Source: Eubacteriales bacterium (lineage in GTDB: Bacteria; Bacillota; Clostridia; Monoglobales; Firm-18). Taken from it: a DNA stretch of 47,749 nucleotides. The position numbers were made by a program, and so were the translations under genes. Below are positions 7,586 through 15,996 of the stretch, piece after piece. The stretch covers positions 1-47,749 of the forward strand of contig JAQVDK010000004.1 in NCBI GenBank assembly GCA_028697835.1, written 5' to 3'. How positions within the stretch are numbered: position 1 is the first letter of the stretch; each line of letters opens with the position of its first letter. The notes beneath the pieces are model-generated. The model was not told where the DNA came from. It searched no databases and saw only the letters and a list, made by a program, of their open reading frames with translations.

Positions 7586-8321
7586 CGTTCATAAACAATA
7601 CGATTACTACAGTACAAGCCAAGTTTATGTAATTACCGAAGAGGATATAGTAATTCCGGAAAGAAACAAGGAAGCAGACTCCTCTCTTGCTGAGCCTGAT
7701 GCCCGCGTGGAGGCTTTGGATGTGGAAAGTATTATTGCAGAAGCCGAAAAAAAAGCTCGAAAAATTATTTCGGATGCGGAAAAAGAAGCTTCTACCACTT
7801 GCAAGGAGGCTGCTGAAAAGGGCTTTGCCCAGGGAATGGCTGAGGGGCTGGCAGAAGGTAGGCAAAAGGGCTTTGATGAATACCAAAAATTAATTTCCAA
7901 GGCACAGCATCTTATTGCCCAGATGCATGAGGAAAAATATAATATATTACATTCCATGGAAGAGGAAATGCTGGAGCTTAGCATTGTAATCGCCGAAAAA
8001 ATTATAGGTAGGGAAATGTCGGAAAACCCAAGGGCTTTTTCCTCCGTAATTGCAAAGGCTTTAAAGAGGGCTGCCGATGTCGAGCGGGCATCCGTTTATA
8101 TAAGCTCGAAGCAGTATGACAGATACGAGTCAATTGACGAGCTTAAGTCTGAGCTGAAAAAACGTGTAGGCATGATTAGGGCGTTTGACATTATAAAAAA
8201 GGAGCTGTCAGACAGCCTTGACTGCTTGATTGTTACCGAATTTGAAGAAATTGATGCAGGCGTGAAAACTCAGATTAAGCAAATTAAAAAAACCCTAAAC
8301 CTTACAGAATCAGTTGTATAG
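7578..8321 (+). CDS. fliH: Flagellar assembly protein FliH
   Basis: Peripheral regulator that binds the FliI ATPase and links it to the C-ring; 247 residues. Ala/Glu/Lys-rich coiled coil at about 50-105 (IIAEAEKKARKIISDAEKEA), followed by the FliH/V-ATPase-E-like domain (LELSIVIAEKIIGREM). A short Gly-heptad segment (AEKGFAQGMAEGLAEGRQKG) is typical of FliH. TTG start with AGGAGG upstream, overlapping the end of fliG. Confidence 0.93.
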   Translation: MSNVHKQYDYYSTSQVYVITEEDIVIPERNKEADSSLAEPDARVEALDVESIIAEAEKKARKIISDAEKEASTTCKEAAEKGFAQGMAEGLAEGRQKGFDEYQKLISKAQHLIAQMHEEKYNILHSMEEEMLELSIVIAEKIIGREMSENPRAFSSVIAKALKRAADVERASVYISSKQYDRYESIDELKSELKKRVGMIRAFDIIKKELSDSLDCLIVTEFEEIDAGVKTQIKQIKKTLNLTESVV

Positions 8322-8339
8322 GGCATTTGGGGCGAAGAT

Positions 8340-9677
8340 GTGGACATGAATATGAATATATCACTTAAAAAATATATTGATGTGGTAAAAGATGCCGAAA
8401 CCATAAGAAGCTTTGGCAGAGTAACCGGGATTGTAGGCCTTATGGTTGAATCGCTGGGCCCATCCTGTCGTATAGGGGAGCAATGTTATATTTACTCCAG
8501 GAACAATGAAAGCTTTATTCCTGCGGAGGTGGTTGGCCTTAGGGACAAAACACTGCTTTTAATGCCTTTTGGCGACCTTGACGGTGTTGGCTATGGAAGC
8601 AGGGTTGTTGCTGCAAAAACTGCGGCAACGGTCGGGGTTGGCATGAACCTTGTTGGAAGGGTTTTAGACGGGTTGGGAAATCCCATTGATGGGCTTGGCA
8701 GGATTGAAACAAAAGAAAGGTATAAAATAGAAAACCAGCCACCGAACCCTTTAACCCGCAAGCCGATTAAAGAAGTTTTGCCCCTTGGAGTTCGTGCACT
8801 GGATGGATTTCTAACATGTGGAAAAGGGCAAAGGATTGGCATTTTTGCAGGAAGCGGCGTGGGCAAAAGCACCCTTTTGGGTATGATTGCAAGAAACACA
8901 ACAGCAGATGTCAATGTAATTGTTCTTGTAGGAGAGCGTGGCAGGGAGCTTAATGAATTTATCGCCAACGACCTAAAAGAAGAAGGACTTAAAAAATCTG
9001 TTGTGGTGGTTGCAACTTCCGACCAGCCCGCCCTTATAAGGATTAAATCCGCAATGGTTGGAACCGCAATAGCCGAATATTTCAGAGACCAAGGCAAAAA
9101 TGTAATGCTTTTGGTTGACAGCTTAACCAGGTTTGCCATGGCACAGCGCGAAATTGGACTGGCTGTTGGCGAGCCGCCTGTAACAAGAGGATACACGCCT
9201 TCCGTGTTTTCCATGATGCCAAAGCTTTTGGAGCGGGCAGGCAATTCGGATAAAGGCTCCATAACAGGGCTTTATACGGTTTTGGTGGATGGTGACGACT
9301 TAAACGAGCCTATTTCCGATACTGTTCGCGGAATTCTTGACGGGCATATTGTTTTGTCCCGTGAAATAGCCAACAGAAACCATTACCCGGCAATTGATGT
9401 TTTGGGCAGTGTAAGCAGGCTGATGCCGGCGATAGTGGATAAGCAGCATATGAATATTGTAAAAGAGCTTAAAAACTTAATGGCGGCACACAGGCAGGCA
9501 CAGGACCTTATAAATATAGGCGCTTACAAAAAAGGAAGCAACGAGGAAATAGACAGGGCAATCCGGCTGATTAAGCCTATTAATAATTTTTTGAAGCAGG
9601 ATATTGACCAGACCGAAAGTTTTGAAGAAGTTGTTTCAAAGCTAAACCAGATTTATGAGGAAAAGGATATTTCATAA
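8340..9677 (+). CDS. fliI: Flagellar export ATPase FliI
   Basis: ATPase of the flagellar type III export apparatus, 445 residues, related to the F1 beta subunit. Walker A GSGVGKST is at 171-178, Walker B in NVMLLVDSLTRFA, and the family signature PSVFSMMPKLLERAG follows. GTG start; in-frame ATGs at 8346 and 8352 are alternatives because the upstream ribosome site (GGGGCGAAG) is weak. It forms a unit with FliH and FliJ. Confidence 0.97.
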   Translation: MDMNMNISLKKYIDVVKDAETIRSFGRVTGIVGLMVESLGPSCRIGEQCYIYSRNNESFIPAEVVGLRDKTLLLMPFGDLDGVGYGSRVVAAKTAATVGVGMNLVGRVLDGLGNPIDGLGRIETKERYKIENQPPNPLTRKPIKEVLPLGVRALDGFLTCGKGQRIGIFAGSGVGKSTLLGMIARNTTADVNVIVLVGERGRELNEFIANDLKEEGLKKSVVVVATSDQPALIRIKSAMVGTAIAEYFRDQGKNVMLLVDSLTRFAMAQREIGLAVGEPPVTRGYTPSVFSMMPKLLERAGNSDKGSITGLYTVLVDGDDLNEPISDTVRGILDGHIVLSREIANRNHYPAIDVLGSVSRLMPAIVDKQHMNIVKELKNLMAAHRQAQDLINIGAYKKGSNEEIDRAIRLIKPINNFLKQDIDQTESFEEVVSKLNQIYEEKDIS

Positions 9678-9678
9678 C

Positions 9679-10116
9679 ATGCGTAAATTCAAGTTTTCGT
9701 TGCAGTTTTTATTAAATATAAGAAAAAGCGAAGAAAAAAGCGTTGAAGCCCAGCTTCAATCCTGGCGGAGCAAAGTTGCAGCGTTGGAGCAGGAGCTTGG
9801 CGCATTGCTTGGCAAGCGTCAAATGTATGAAGATAAGCTTAAGGAGGAATATTCCAAAGGAATGACGCCTCAAAACTTGCATAATTGGAATTTGTACCTG
9901 TCCGCCCTTAAATCAGAGATTGACGAAATGGAGCTTAAGGTTGTCTCTGCAAAGGAAGAGTGCAATAAAATACTAAATAAATTGCTTGAAATCAAAAAAA
10001 CGGTTAAAATGCTTGAAACCCTAAAAGACAAAAGGTATAAAGAATACCTTGATGAAGAAGCAAAGGAAGAGCATAAGATAACAGACGAATTTGTCTGTGC
10101 CAATTATGTCCGATAG
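9679..10116 (+). CDS. fliJ: Flagellar export chaperone/stalk protein FliJ
   Basis: About 145 residues, almost entirely helical coiled coil, beginning MRKFKFSLQFLLNIRKSEEK, a typical FliJ opening. It acts as the central stalk of the FliI hexamer and contacts FlhA. The ATG one nt after the fliI stop, with GAGGAAAAGG upstream, is preferred over a start at 9655 inside fliI. Confidence 0.9.
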   Translation: MRKFKFSLQFLLNIRKSEEKSVEAQLQSWRSKVAALEQELGALLGKRQMYEDKLKEEYSKGMTPQNLHNWNLYLSALKSEIDEMELKVVSAKEECNKILNKLLEIKKTVKMLETLKDKRYKEYLDEEAKEEHKITDEFVCANYVR

Positions 10117-10151
10117 CCTTGATTACGCAAAGAAAACGAGGTGATGTAAGG

Positions 10152-10847
10152 TTGGAACTGGAAAACAGCATCAATAAAACGCAAACAGCTAAAGAAACTT
10201 CGGGAAGTTATATCATAGGGTATGTAAATGGCAACAGGAAGATTCCGGAAGTCGGTAGCATTAAAGAAAACAATCCCCCTAACGAAAAGAAAAAGTCCAA
10301 AGATAACTTTGGGCTGATTGTACTTATTTTTATAGCAGTTGTCCTGGCGGCGGTTGTTCTTTTTAGGTATAATATTGGAAATGTAAGAGATGGGCTGTTG
10401 GCAATTGGCAGCAATACGAACATTTTACCGCAAACCCAAGCACCAATCCAGCAAGACCTTACAGAGCAAGCCGAGGAACCAACCTTGGAAGAAGGGGAAA
10501 AGCTTCTGGAGGAAAGGGAGGTTGCCATTGCCTCAAAAGAGCTTGAGCTTGAAGCAAAGGAACAGGAGCTAATCGAAAGAAATAAGGAGCTTGAAGAAAG
10601 GCAGCAAGAGCTTTTGCAAGAAGGAGCCGAAGCTGAAAAAAGTCAGGAGGACATAATAGCCGCAGTTAAGATATACGAAAGTATGGAGCCTAAAGCAGCG
10701 GCCAAGATAATTAAAACACTTGACGGGGAATCCAGAACAAACATTATAAAAAACATGAAAAAGTCCAGCGCGGCTGCAATTTTATCAGAGCTTGACTTAA
10801 ATATAAGCGCTGAAATTTTGGATAGCATCGCCAAAGGCGAAGATTAA
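10152..10847 (+). CDS. YlxF/MotE-like membrane protein with MgtE-N-type domain
   Basis: A 231-residue protein with one membrane segment (about residues 50-71), a long Glu-rich coiled coil (about 120-175) and a C-terminal helical domain (KIYESMEPKAAAKIIKTLD) like the MgtE N-domain of YlxF and MotE proteins. The family sits between fliJ and fliK in Firmicutes, and MotE acts as a chaperone for the stator. The TTG at 10152 with GAGGTGAT upstream is preferred over a TTG at 10119. Role here is by family and position. Confidence 0.75.
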   Translation: MELENSINKTQTAKETSGSYIIGYVNGNRKIPEVGSIKENNPPNEKKKSKDNFGLIVLIFIAVVLAAVVLFRYNIGNVRDGLLAIGSNTNILPQTQAPIQQDLTEQAEEPTLEEGEKLLEEREVAIASKELELEAKEQELIERNKELEERQQELLQEGAEAEKSQEDIIAAVKIYESMEPKAAAKIIKTLDGESRTNIIKNMKKSSAAAILSELDLNISAEILDSIAKGED

Positions 10848-10853
10848 GTTTGC

Positions 10854-10878
10854 TTTAAAGCCGTATTTTGGCTTTAAA
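10854..10878. repeat. 9-bp perfect hairpin between ylxF-like and fliK genes
   Basis: TTTAAAGCC and GGCTTTAAA pair around a 7-nt GTATTTT loop. It is followed by AAAATAAAAA rather than a T run, so it is unlikely to terminate + strand transcription; it may stabilise or process the mRNA. Confidence 0.55.
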
Positions 10879-10917
10879 AATAAAAATTAAAAGATTAAGT
10901 GAAAGGAGGTGGGAAGG

Positions 10918-12420
10918 ATGGTGGAAAGATGTGTTTTGGAGGCCTTGTCGCCGGCAAACCTTACGGGGATGCAAATTCCGCAGGAAAAAGCAGACGAAGG
11001 ATTTGAGGACATTTTGCTGCAGCTTTTAAGCCCTTCAAATCAAGCTTTTGGCCTGAATATTGAGGAGGAAGCTTTGTCGCAGGAGTGCATTCAAGAAAAG
11101 AAAGAGGACGAGCTTTTGCCGCCGGATTTAAGTCATATGGTGTTGATAAATCCCATGCCCGATGTGGTTTTTGCGGAAAATGACAGCTATGGAAACTCAG
11201 AAGAAGTCAGGACTTCTTTGTCCCAAGACAATAAAATCTTCTTTGACTTGCAGCATTACCCGCAAAACATTGAAGCAGAGTATGTATCAAAGGCAGCGGC
11301 TAAAGAGCGCAGCCAAGAGGCAAGTGTTCCGGCGCCGGATGCGGACGGTTTTAGCAGGTCGGCAGAAAAAGCCAAGGCTCAAGAAGACATAAGTTTTCAG
11401 GATATACATCACAAAATAAAAATAAAAACAAGCGATTATAGAAGCATAAAAATAAAACAAGACATAGAAGGTCTGCAACCTGGCCGTAGCAGCGAGCCGA
11501 TGCTTTCAAAGCCTGACAGGAGCTTTAAAAATTCGATTTTGCCCAAAGCATTTGAAAATATTCCGCCGAAGGCATTGGAAAATATTTCGCCCAATGCATT
11601 GGAAAAATCCGACTATAAGCCGGAGCAGAAAATTTTTGTAAGATATCCCCTTAGCACAGAAGGTCATGGGACTAAAGCGGAATATGCAGATTATGCCAAC
11701 CATGAGGAAAAACCAACAGGCATACAGTCCTTAGCCGAAAAAAGTATTAGCCTTGACCTTTTAAACAACCGACGAGACGTTTTTAAAGTTGCTGTTTCTA
11801 AAGACAGCGCCGGTCTTGATTGCAGAGCAATTTTAAGGCATGCTCCAAGCGGTTTTGATAAAAATGATGCAAAGGAGATATCGGCGGAAATTCAACAAGG
11901 TGTTTTGACAGAAAATGCTGTTTTGCCAAGGGAAAGCGCTTACATCCCGAAAAATGAAGTTCAAATACAGCCTGTTTCCATTAAAGACATTCCGCAAATA
12001 GGCGAAAAAATTACATTAGGCATAAAAGAAGGAAATAAAGAGCTTACAATTGTTCTTCATCCTGAAAAGCTGGGCAGAATAAGCGTTAAGATTTCGCAGC
12101 AGGAGCAGGGAGTTTGCGCAAACATAATAACAGATAACCTAAAGGTTAAAGACGAGCTTTTAAAAAGCTTCCCCGAGCTTAAAGAATGCTTGGCCACGCA
12201 AGGAATAAAGCTTTTTTCAATGGATGTAAAATTTCAAGAAAACATAAGCGGTGACAAGACGTTTTCAGGCTTTGGCGACAGCAGCGGGCAAAATTTTGGC
12301 AGCCAAAACAATAAAAACAAATTTAATTATTCCGGTGAGGAGCGCAAAAAAGAAGTGGCTGTAAAAAGCTTACTGACAAATTCATACGAAGAGGTTGGGA
12401 GCCTTGATTACTTTGCTTAA
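10918..12420 (+). CDS. fliK: Flagellar hook-length control protein FliK
   Basis: Exported molecular ruler that triggers the FlhB export switch when the hook is complete; 500 residues. The N-terminal two thirds is low-complexity and includes a short repeat (ENIPPKALENISPNALEK). The conserved C-terminal switch domain is at about 360-445, with ELTIVLHPEKLGRISVKI and the GIKLFSMDVKF segment, followed by a polar Gly/Asn tail. ATG at 10918 is chosen for AAGGAGGT 8 nt upstream; GTG at 10909 overlaps that site. Confidence 0.9.
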   Translation: MVERCVLEALSPANLTGMQIPQEKADEGFEDILLQLLSPSNQAFGLNIEEEALSQECIQEKKEDELLPPDLSHMVLINPMPDVVFAENDSYGNSEEVRTSLSQDNKIFFDLQHYPQNIEAEYVSKAAAKERSQEASVPAPDADGFSRSAEKAKAQEDISFQDIHHKIKIKTSDYRSIKIKQDIEGLQPGRSSEPMLSKPDRSFKNSILPKAFENIPPKALENISPNALEKSDYKPEQKIFVRYPLSTEGHGTKAEYADYANHEEKPTGIQSLAEKSISLDLLNNRRDVFKVAVSKDSAGLDCRAILRHAPSGFDKNDAKEISAEIQQGVLTENAVLPRESAYIPKNEVQIQPVSIKDIPQIGEKITLGIKEGNKELTIVLHPEKLGRISVKISQQEQGVCANIITDNLKVKDELLKSFPELKECLATQGIKLFSMDVKFQENISGDKTFSGFGDSSGQNFGSQNNKNKFNYSGEERKKEVAVKSLLTNSYEEVGSLDYFA

Positions 12421-12437
12421 AAAGGAGGGATGACAAA

Positions 12438-12854
12438 TTGCCGATAAATGAAGTTACACAATCGCCCCATTTGAGTGACCAAATTGTAAGAAGTCACAAA
12501 ACAGAGCTTGGCAAGGACGACTTTTTAAAGCTTTTATTGACACAGATGCAATATCAGGACCCCTTAGAGCCAATAGACAACACAGAATATATTGCACAAA
12601 TGGCCAGCTTTTCCACATTGGAGCAAATGACTAACATTGCGCAGGAATTTTCGCTTTTAAAGTCTTTGCAGCTTGTAGGAAAAAGAGTAAGCGCCACTGC
12701 CGAGGGTCTGGAAACGAATGAAGTGGAAAACATCGTCGGAAAAGTGGAAAAAGTAATGATTAACGCAGGCAAAGTTTCCTTAGTTGTAGACGGCAGAAAA
12801 GTTGATATTCAAAGCGTCAAAGAGGTGATTGAAACAGATGGCACAACCGATTAA
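12438..12854 (+). CDS. flgD: Flagellar hook-capping protein FlgD
   Basis: Scaffold cap for hook polymerisation. The conserved N-terminal region is intact: LGKDDFLKLLLTQMQYQDPLEPIDN followed by FSTLEQMTN, then a small beta domain. At 138 residues it lacks the C-terminal Ig/tudor domains of enteric FlgD but matches the short Bacillus form. TTG start with AAAGGAGGG 8 nt upstream. The end overlaps the next gene by 17 nt. Confidence 0.93.
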   Translation: MPINEVTQSPHLSDQIVRSHKTELGKDDFLKLLLTQMQYQDPLEPIDNTEYIAQMASFSTLEQMTNIAQEFSLLKSLQLVGKRVSATAEGLETNEVENIVGKVEKVMINAGKVSLVVDGRKVDIQSVKEVIETDGTTD

Positions 12855-13224
12855 TGTAAGACCTATTACAACCGGCAGAGTAGTTTCTGACTTTGGCGTG
12901 AAAAAGAGTATAAGCCGTCAGGCGGACTCTAAGTCTTTTGAAGCTATTTTAAACAGGGAAATTGAGCAGGTTGACATGAAGTTTTCAGCTCATGCCCTAA
13001 GGCGCATAGAGGAGCGAAACATTCACCTTAGCGAAAAAGATTTAGGCGATTTAAGCCATGCTGTAAAAAACGCAGAGGCAAAAGGAATTAGAGATTCCCT
13101 TGTTGTTATGCGTGATGTGGCTTTAATCGTAAATATTCCCAACAAAACGGTTGTAACCGCTGTGGACAGCAAGAGCATTAAAGAAAACGTATTTACAAAT
13201 ATTGATGGTGCCGTTTTTATATAG
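12838..13224 (+). CDS. TIGR02530-family flagellar operon protein
   Basis: A 128-residue protein of the family found between flgD and flgE in many Firmicutes and spirochaetes. The recognisable block is MKFSAHALRRIEERNIHLSEKD followed by ALIVNIPNKTVVTAVD. No membrane segment or signal is seen. ATG with AGAGGTG upstream, inside the end of flgD. Molecular function is not established; co-translation with hook-cap and hook genes suggests hook assembly. Confidence 0.8.
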   Translation: MAQPINVRPITTGRVVSDFGVKKSISRQADSKSFEAILNREIEQVDMKFSAHALRRIEERNIHLSEKDLGDLSHAVKNAEAKGIRDSLVVMRDVALIVNIPNKTVVTAVDSKSIKENVFTNIDGAVFI

Positions 13225-13250
13225 CTGGATCTTGTCATAAGAGGGCTATT

Positions 13251-13276
13251 GCACTTCGGACCGACTGAAGAAGTGC
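13251..13276 (+). repeat. Hairpin in the leader before the hook gene
   Basis: GCACTTC (13251-13257) and GAAGTGC (13270-13276) form a 7-bp stem with a 12-nt loop that begins GGACCGAC. It lies in the 107-bp gap before flgE, the longest gap inside the operon. There is no T run, so termination is unlikely. Confidence 0.5.
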
Positions 13277-13331
13277 GGGTACCATTAAGAAAAATAATAA
13301 TAATATTTTATAGAAAAGGGGTAATTTAATT

Positions 13332-14144
13332 ATGATGAGATCAATGTTTTCCGGTATTTCAGGTATAAGGGCTCACCAGGTTAAAATGGATGTTGTTGCA
13401 AACAATATTGCAAATGTAAACACATCAGGCTTTAAGGCAAGCAGGGTAGCATTTCAGGAAGTTTTAAACCAAACAATACAGGCTGCATTTGCTCCGGATT
13501 ACGACAGCGGCTCCCAGCTTGGCGGAATGAACGCAAAACAAATAGGCCTTGGTGTTTCAATAGGAAGTATAGATGTAGTCCATACATCCAACGGTGTTCA
13601 AAGAACGGACAGGCCTTTTGACGTTGCCATTGCGGAAGAAGGATTTTTCCAAGTAACAAACGATTTGGAGCTGTTTTACACTCGTGCGGGCAATTTTTAC
13701 ATTGACACAGAAGGAAATTTGGTTAACCAAAACGGCTACAAGGTTTGCGATGATAGCGGAAGCCCTTTGATTATTGACGATGTTTACAGCTATACGGATT
13801 TTAGCATTGATGCCGGAGGCAATGTTAAGGCTATTGATAAATTAGACGGGTCCGTGCGCAACTTTGGAACCATAGGCATTGCGAAATTTACAAATCCCGA
13901 AGGTCTTATGAAGCTTGGCAACAACCTTTATCGCGAAACCGCAAACAGCGGTATAGCAGACCTTAGGGCGCCGGGAAGCGAAGGATACAGCGCACTTATT
14001 CCGGGCTCCTTGGAAATGTCGAATGTTGACCTGTCACAGGAGTTTACAAATATGATTATAGCCCAAAGGGGTTTTCAGGCAAATGCAAGGGTGATTACAA
14101 CCTCAAATTCCATGCTGGAAGAGCTTGCAAATATAGCACGTTAG
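13332..14144 (+). CDS. flgE: Flagellar hook protein FlgE (short Gram-positive form)
   Basis: Main hook subunit, 270 residues, similar in length to the Bacillus hook protein. The N-terminal rod/hook motif (VVANNIANVNTSGFKAS), the central GFFQVTNDLELFYTRAGNF signature and the C-terminal D0 helix (FTNMIIAQRGFQANARVITT) are intact. ATGATG start; the ribosome site AAAAGGGG lies 10-13 nt upstream. Its place after flgD and before flbD separates it from the rod proteins encoded at 39231 and 40030. Confidence 0.88.
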   Translation: MMRSMFSGISGIRAHQVKMDVVANNIANVNTSGFKASRVAFQEVLNQTIQAAFAPDYDSGSQLGGMNAKQIGLGVSIGSIDVVHTSNGVQRTDRPFDVAIAEEGFFQVTNDLELFYTRAGNFYIDTEGNLVNQNGYKVCDDSGSPLIIDDVYSYTDFSIDAGGNVKAIDKLDGSVRNFGTIGIAKFTNPEGLMKLGNNLYRETANSGIADLRAPGSEGYSALIPGSLEMSNVDLSQEFTNMIIAQRGFQANARVITTSNSMLEELANIAR

Positions 14145-14162
14145 TTTTTTCAAATATTGTGG

Positions 14163-14194
14163 CCGGCATGTCACAAAAAGCAGTGCCATGCCGG
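14163..14194 (+). repeat. Long hairpin after the hook gene
   Basis: CCGGCATGTCAC (14163-14174) pairs with GTGCCATGCCGG (14183-14194) with one mismatch and an 8-nt loop. It is the strongest hairpin inside the operon. No T run follows, so it may protect the flgE mRNA 3' end or cause partial attenuation instead of full termination. Confidence 0.65.
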
Positions 14195-14232
14195 TCAGCA
14201 TATTTGCAATACTTAAAAGGAGGGCAAGGGTT

Positions 14233-14442
14233 ATGATTGTGCTCACAAAATTAAACGGGGAAAAATTTATGGTTAATCAGGATTTGATTGAATTTGTTGA
14301 TCGAACACCCGATACTGTAATTTCCATGACATCCGGCAAAAAAATCCCTGTTGCAGAATCAATGGAGACGGTACAGAGCGAGGTGATAAAGTTTAAGCAA
14401 AAGGTTTATTGCCGCCCCCATCCTTCGATGGACAGTTTTTAA
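14233..14442 (+). CDS. FlbD/SwrD family flagellar protein
   Basis: A 69-residue protein starting MIVLTKLNGEKFMVNQDLIE, the signature of the small FlbD family called SwrD in Bacillus, where it supports stator power. ATG at 14233 has AAAGGAGGG upstream; the longer frame from 14188 runs back through the hairpin and is unlikely. It sits between flgE and fliL as in Bacillus. Confidence 0.88.
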   Translation: MIVLTKLNGEKFMVNQDLIEFVDRTPDTVISMTSGKKIPVAESMETVQSEVIKFKQKVYCRPHPSMDSF

Positions 14443-14500
14443 AAGATGGAGTAATTATATGGAAAGCAGCATACAAGCATACAATACGGAGTGATGATTT

Positions 14501-14923
14501 GTGAAAAGAATAGTTGGATATGTGCTTGCAGTTTTTACGGCAGTTATTATATCGGTGGTTGTTTTTTCGCTTATAAACGGTTCAGGGTCGAACAAAGTAG
14601 CTGGTGAGGATAGCTCAGCAGGAAGCTATGTAATGCACAATCTTGGAAACAGTTTTATAACAAATATAAAAGATAGCAACAGATATCTTAAAATAAGCAT
14701 TGTGTTTGAGCTTAGGTCGGAAAAAAATAAGCCTTATTATGAGAAAAACAATTACAAGATAAGGGATATTATTATTGATGTTTTGAGGAATAAAACAGAG
14801 GAAGAGCTTAGCGCTCAGAACGCACAGGAAGGCTTGAAAACGGATATAAAACACGCCCTTGCAAACTACATAGATGTAGCTGACTTAATAAATATTTATG
14901 TGGAAGAGTTTGTTATCCAGTAA
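14501..14923 (+). CDS. fliL: Flagellar basal body-associated protein FliL
   Basis: Single-pass membrane protein (140 residues) that surrounds and supports stator units. Membrane helix at about 5-26; the extracytoplasmic domain has YLKISIVFEL and the RDIIIDVLRNKTEEEL block typical of FliL. GTG start with CGGAGTG upstream. It precedes fliM as in other Firmicutes. Confidence 0.92.
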   Translation: MKRIVGYVLAVFTAVIISVVVFSLINGSGSNKVAGEDSSAGSYVMHNLGNSFITNIKDSNRYLKISIVFELRSEKNKPYYEKNNYKIRDIIIDVLRNKTEEELSAQNAQEGLKTDIKHALANYIDVADLINIYVEEFVIQ

Positions 14924-14949
14924 AAAATTATTAGATAAGGAGTTAGCGT

Positions 14950-15936
14950 ATGGCAAATGATGGTTTTGGAGGCATTATAAATGCATATAAAGACAGAAAA
15001 AATATGGATTTGTTAAAAACGGCTCCTGTTGAAAGCTATGAAAAGGTTCGACTCTATAATTTTAGGATACCAAATAGATTCACCAAGGACCAACTCAGAG
15101 CACTAAGAGGAATATATGAAAATTTTGCTAACTCATTGTCGTCCCACTTGTCTGGAATACTGAGAAAGTTTTGTCAGGTGGAGCTTATTTCCGTAGAAGA
15201 GCACACATTTTCCGAATTCAACAATACTATTTTAGACCCTGTGCTTTTGGCAATGATTGAGCTGGAGCCTTTTCAGGGAATAAGCCTTATGGACATATCT
15301 CCTGTTTTGGCGTATGCAATTATAGACCGCCTAATGGGCGGAGAGGGACGAGTAGTAAGGCATGCAAGAAGATACACCGAAATCGAGGTTGCTTTGATGG
15401 AGAAACTTGCGTCCCAATTTTTAGAAATTATGAAGGATTCCTGGTCCGTTTTCTACGAGGTAAACCCAAAATTAGAAAGGATAGAAACCAGGTCTCAATT
15501 TGCGCAAATAGTTCCCGCAAACGAGATAATAGCAATTGTTACATTCAGCGTCAGAATGGGAGAAGTTGATGGAATGATTAATTATTGCATACCCCATGTT
15601 TTGGTGGAACCGCTTTTTAAAGACGCAAAGTATAAATCGGAGTTTTTTAGGAAAAGCGAAACCGTACAGGAGAGCAAATCCGATATTATCATAAAGAAAA
15701 TAGAAAACAGCTATGTAGATGTTGTTGCGACTTTTGCAGACACTACTGTGTCAACAAGGGATATTACCAATTTGCAAGAGGGCGATGTTTTGATGCTTGA
15801 CCACAAGGTCAACCAAGCAATTAACATAAAAGTGAACAACGTTGTAAAATTTGCAGGCACCATAGGCAAAAAGGACAGTAAATATGCAGTGAAAATAATA
15901 GACAAGATAGAGGACGCCGGTGCTGACATATTTTAA
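14950..15936 (+). CDS. fliM: Flagellar motor switch protein FliM without the CheY-docking peptide
   Basis: C-ring protein, 328 residues. The middle domain is intact: LDPVLLAMIELEPFQG, DISPVLAYAIIDRLMGGEGR (GGEG at 130-133), and the C-terminal SpoA-like domain (TTVSTRDITNLQEGDVLMLD). The usual N-terminal CheY-P docking peptide (LSQxEIDALL) is missing: the protein opens MANDGFGGIINAYKDRKN. The start is secure, with AAGGAG 7 nt upstream and only 26 nt after fliL. The docking peptide is instead present on FliY, the next gene, so CheY-P is probably read there. Confidence 0.94.
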   Translation: MANDGFGGIINAYKDRKNMDLLKTAPVESYEKVRLYNFRIPNRFTKDQLRALRGIYENFANSLSSHLSGILRKFCQVELISVEEHTFSEFNNTILDPVLLAMIELEPFQGISLMDISPVLAYAIIDRLMGGEGRVVRHARRYTEIEVALMEKLASQFLEIMKDSWSVFYEVNPKLERIETRSQFAQIVPANEIIAIVTFSVRMGEVDGMINYCIPHVLVEPLFKDAKYKSEFFRKSETVQESKSDIIIKKIENSYVDVVATFADTTVSTRDITNLQEGDVLMLDHKVNQAINIKVNNVVKFAGTIGKKDSKYAVKIIDKIEDAGADIF

Positions 15937-15996
15937 TTTGGTTTAATAGCATAAACGGTAGTGGATATTATCGAGCGGAGATGGAGGTTAATTAAT

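Noticed and set aside
12418-12447. TAAA...GCCGATAA resembling sigma-28 at the start of flgD
   Set aside because: Spacer is 18 bp, and it overlaps the ribosome site and first codons of flgD.
12438-12854. FlgD as a truncated gene
   Set aside because: It is short compared with enteric FlgD, but the Bacillus form has the same length and the conserved region is complete.
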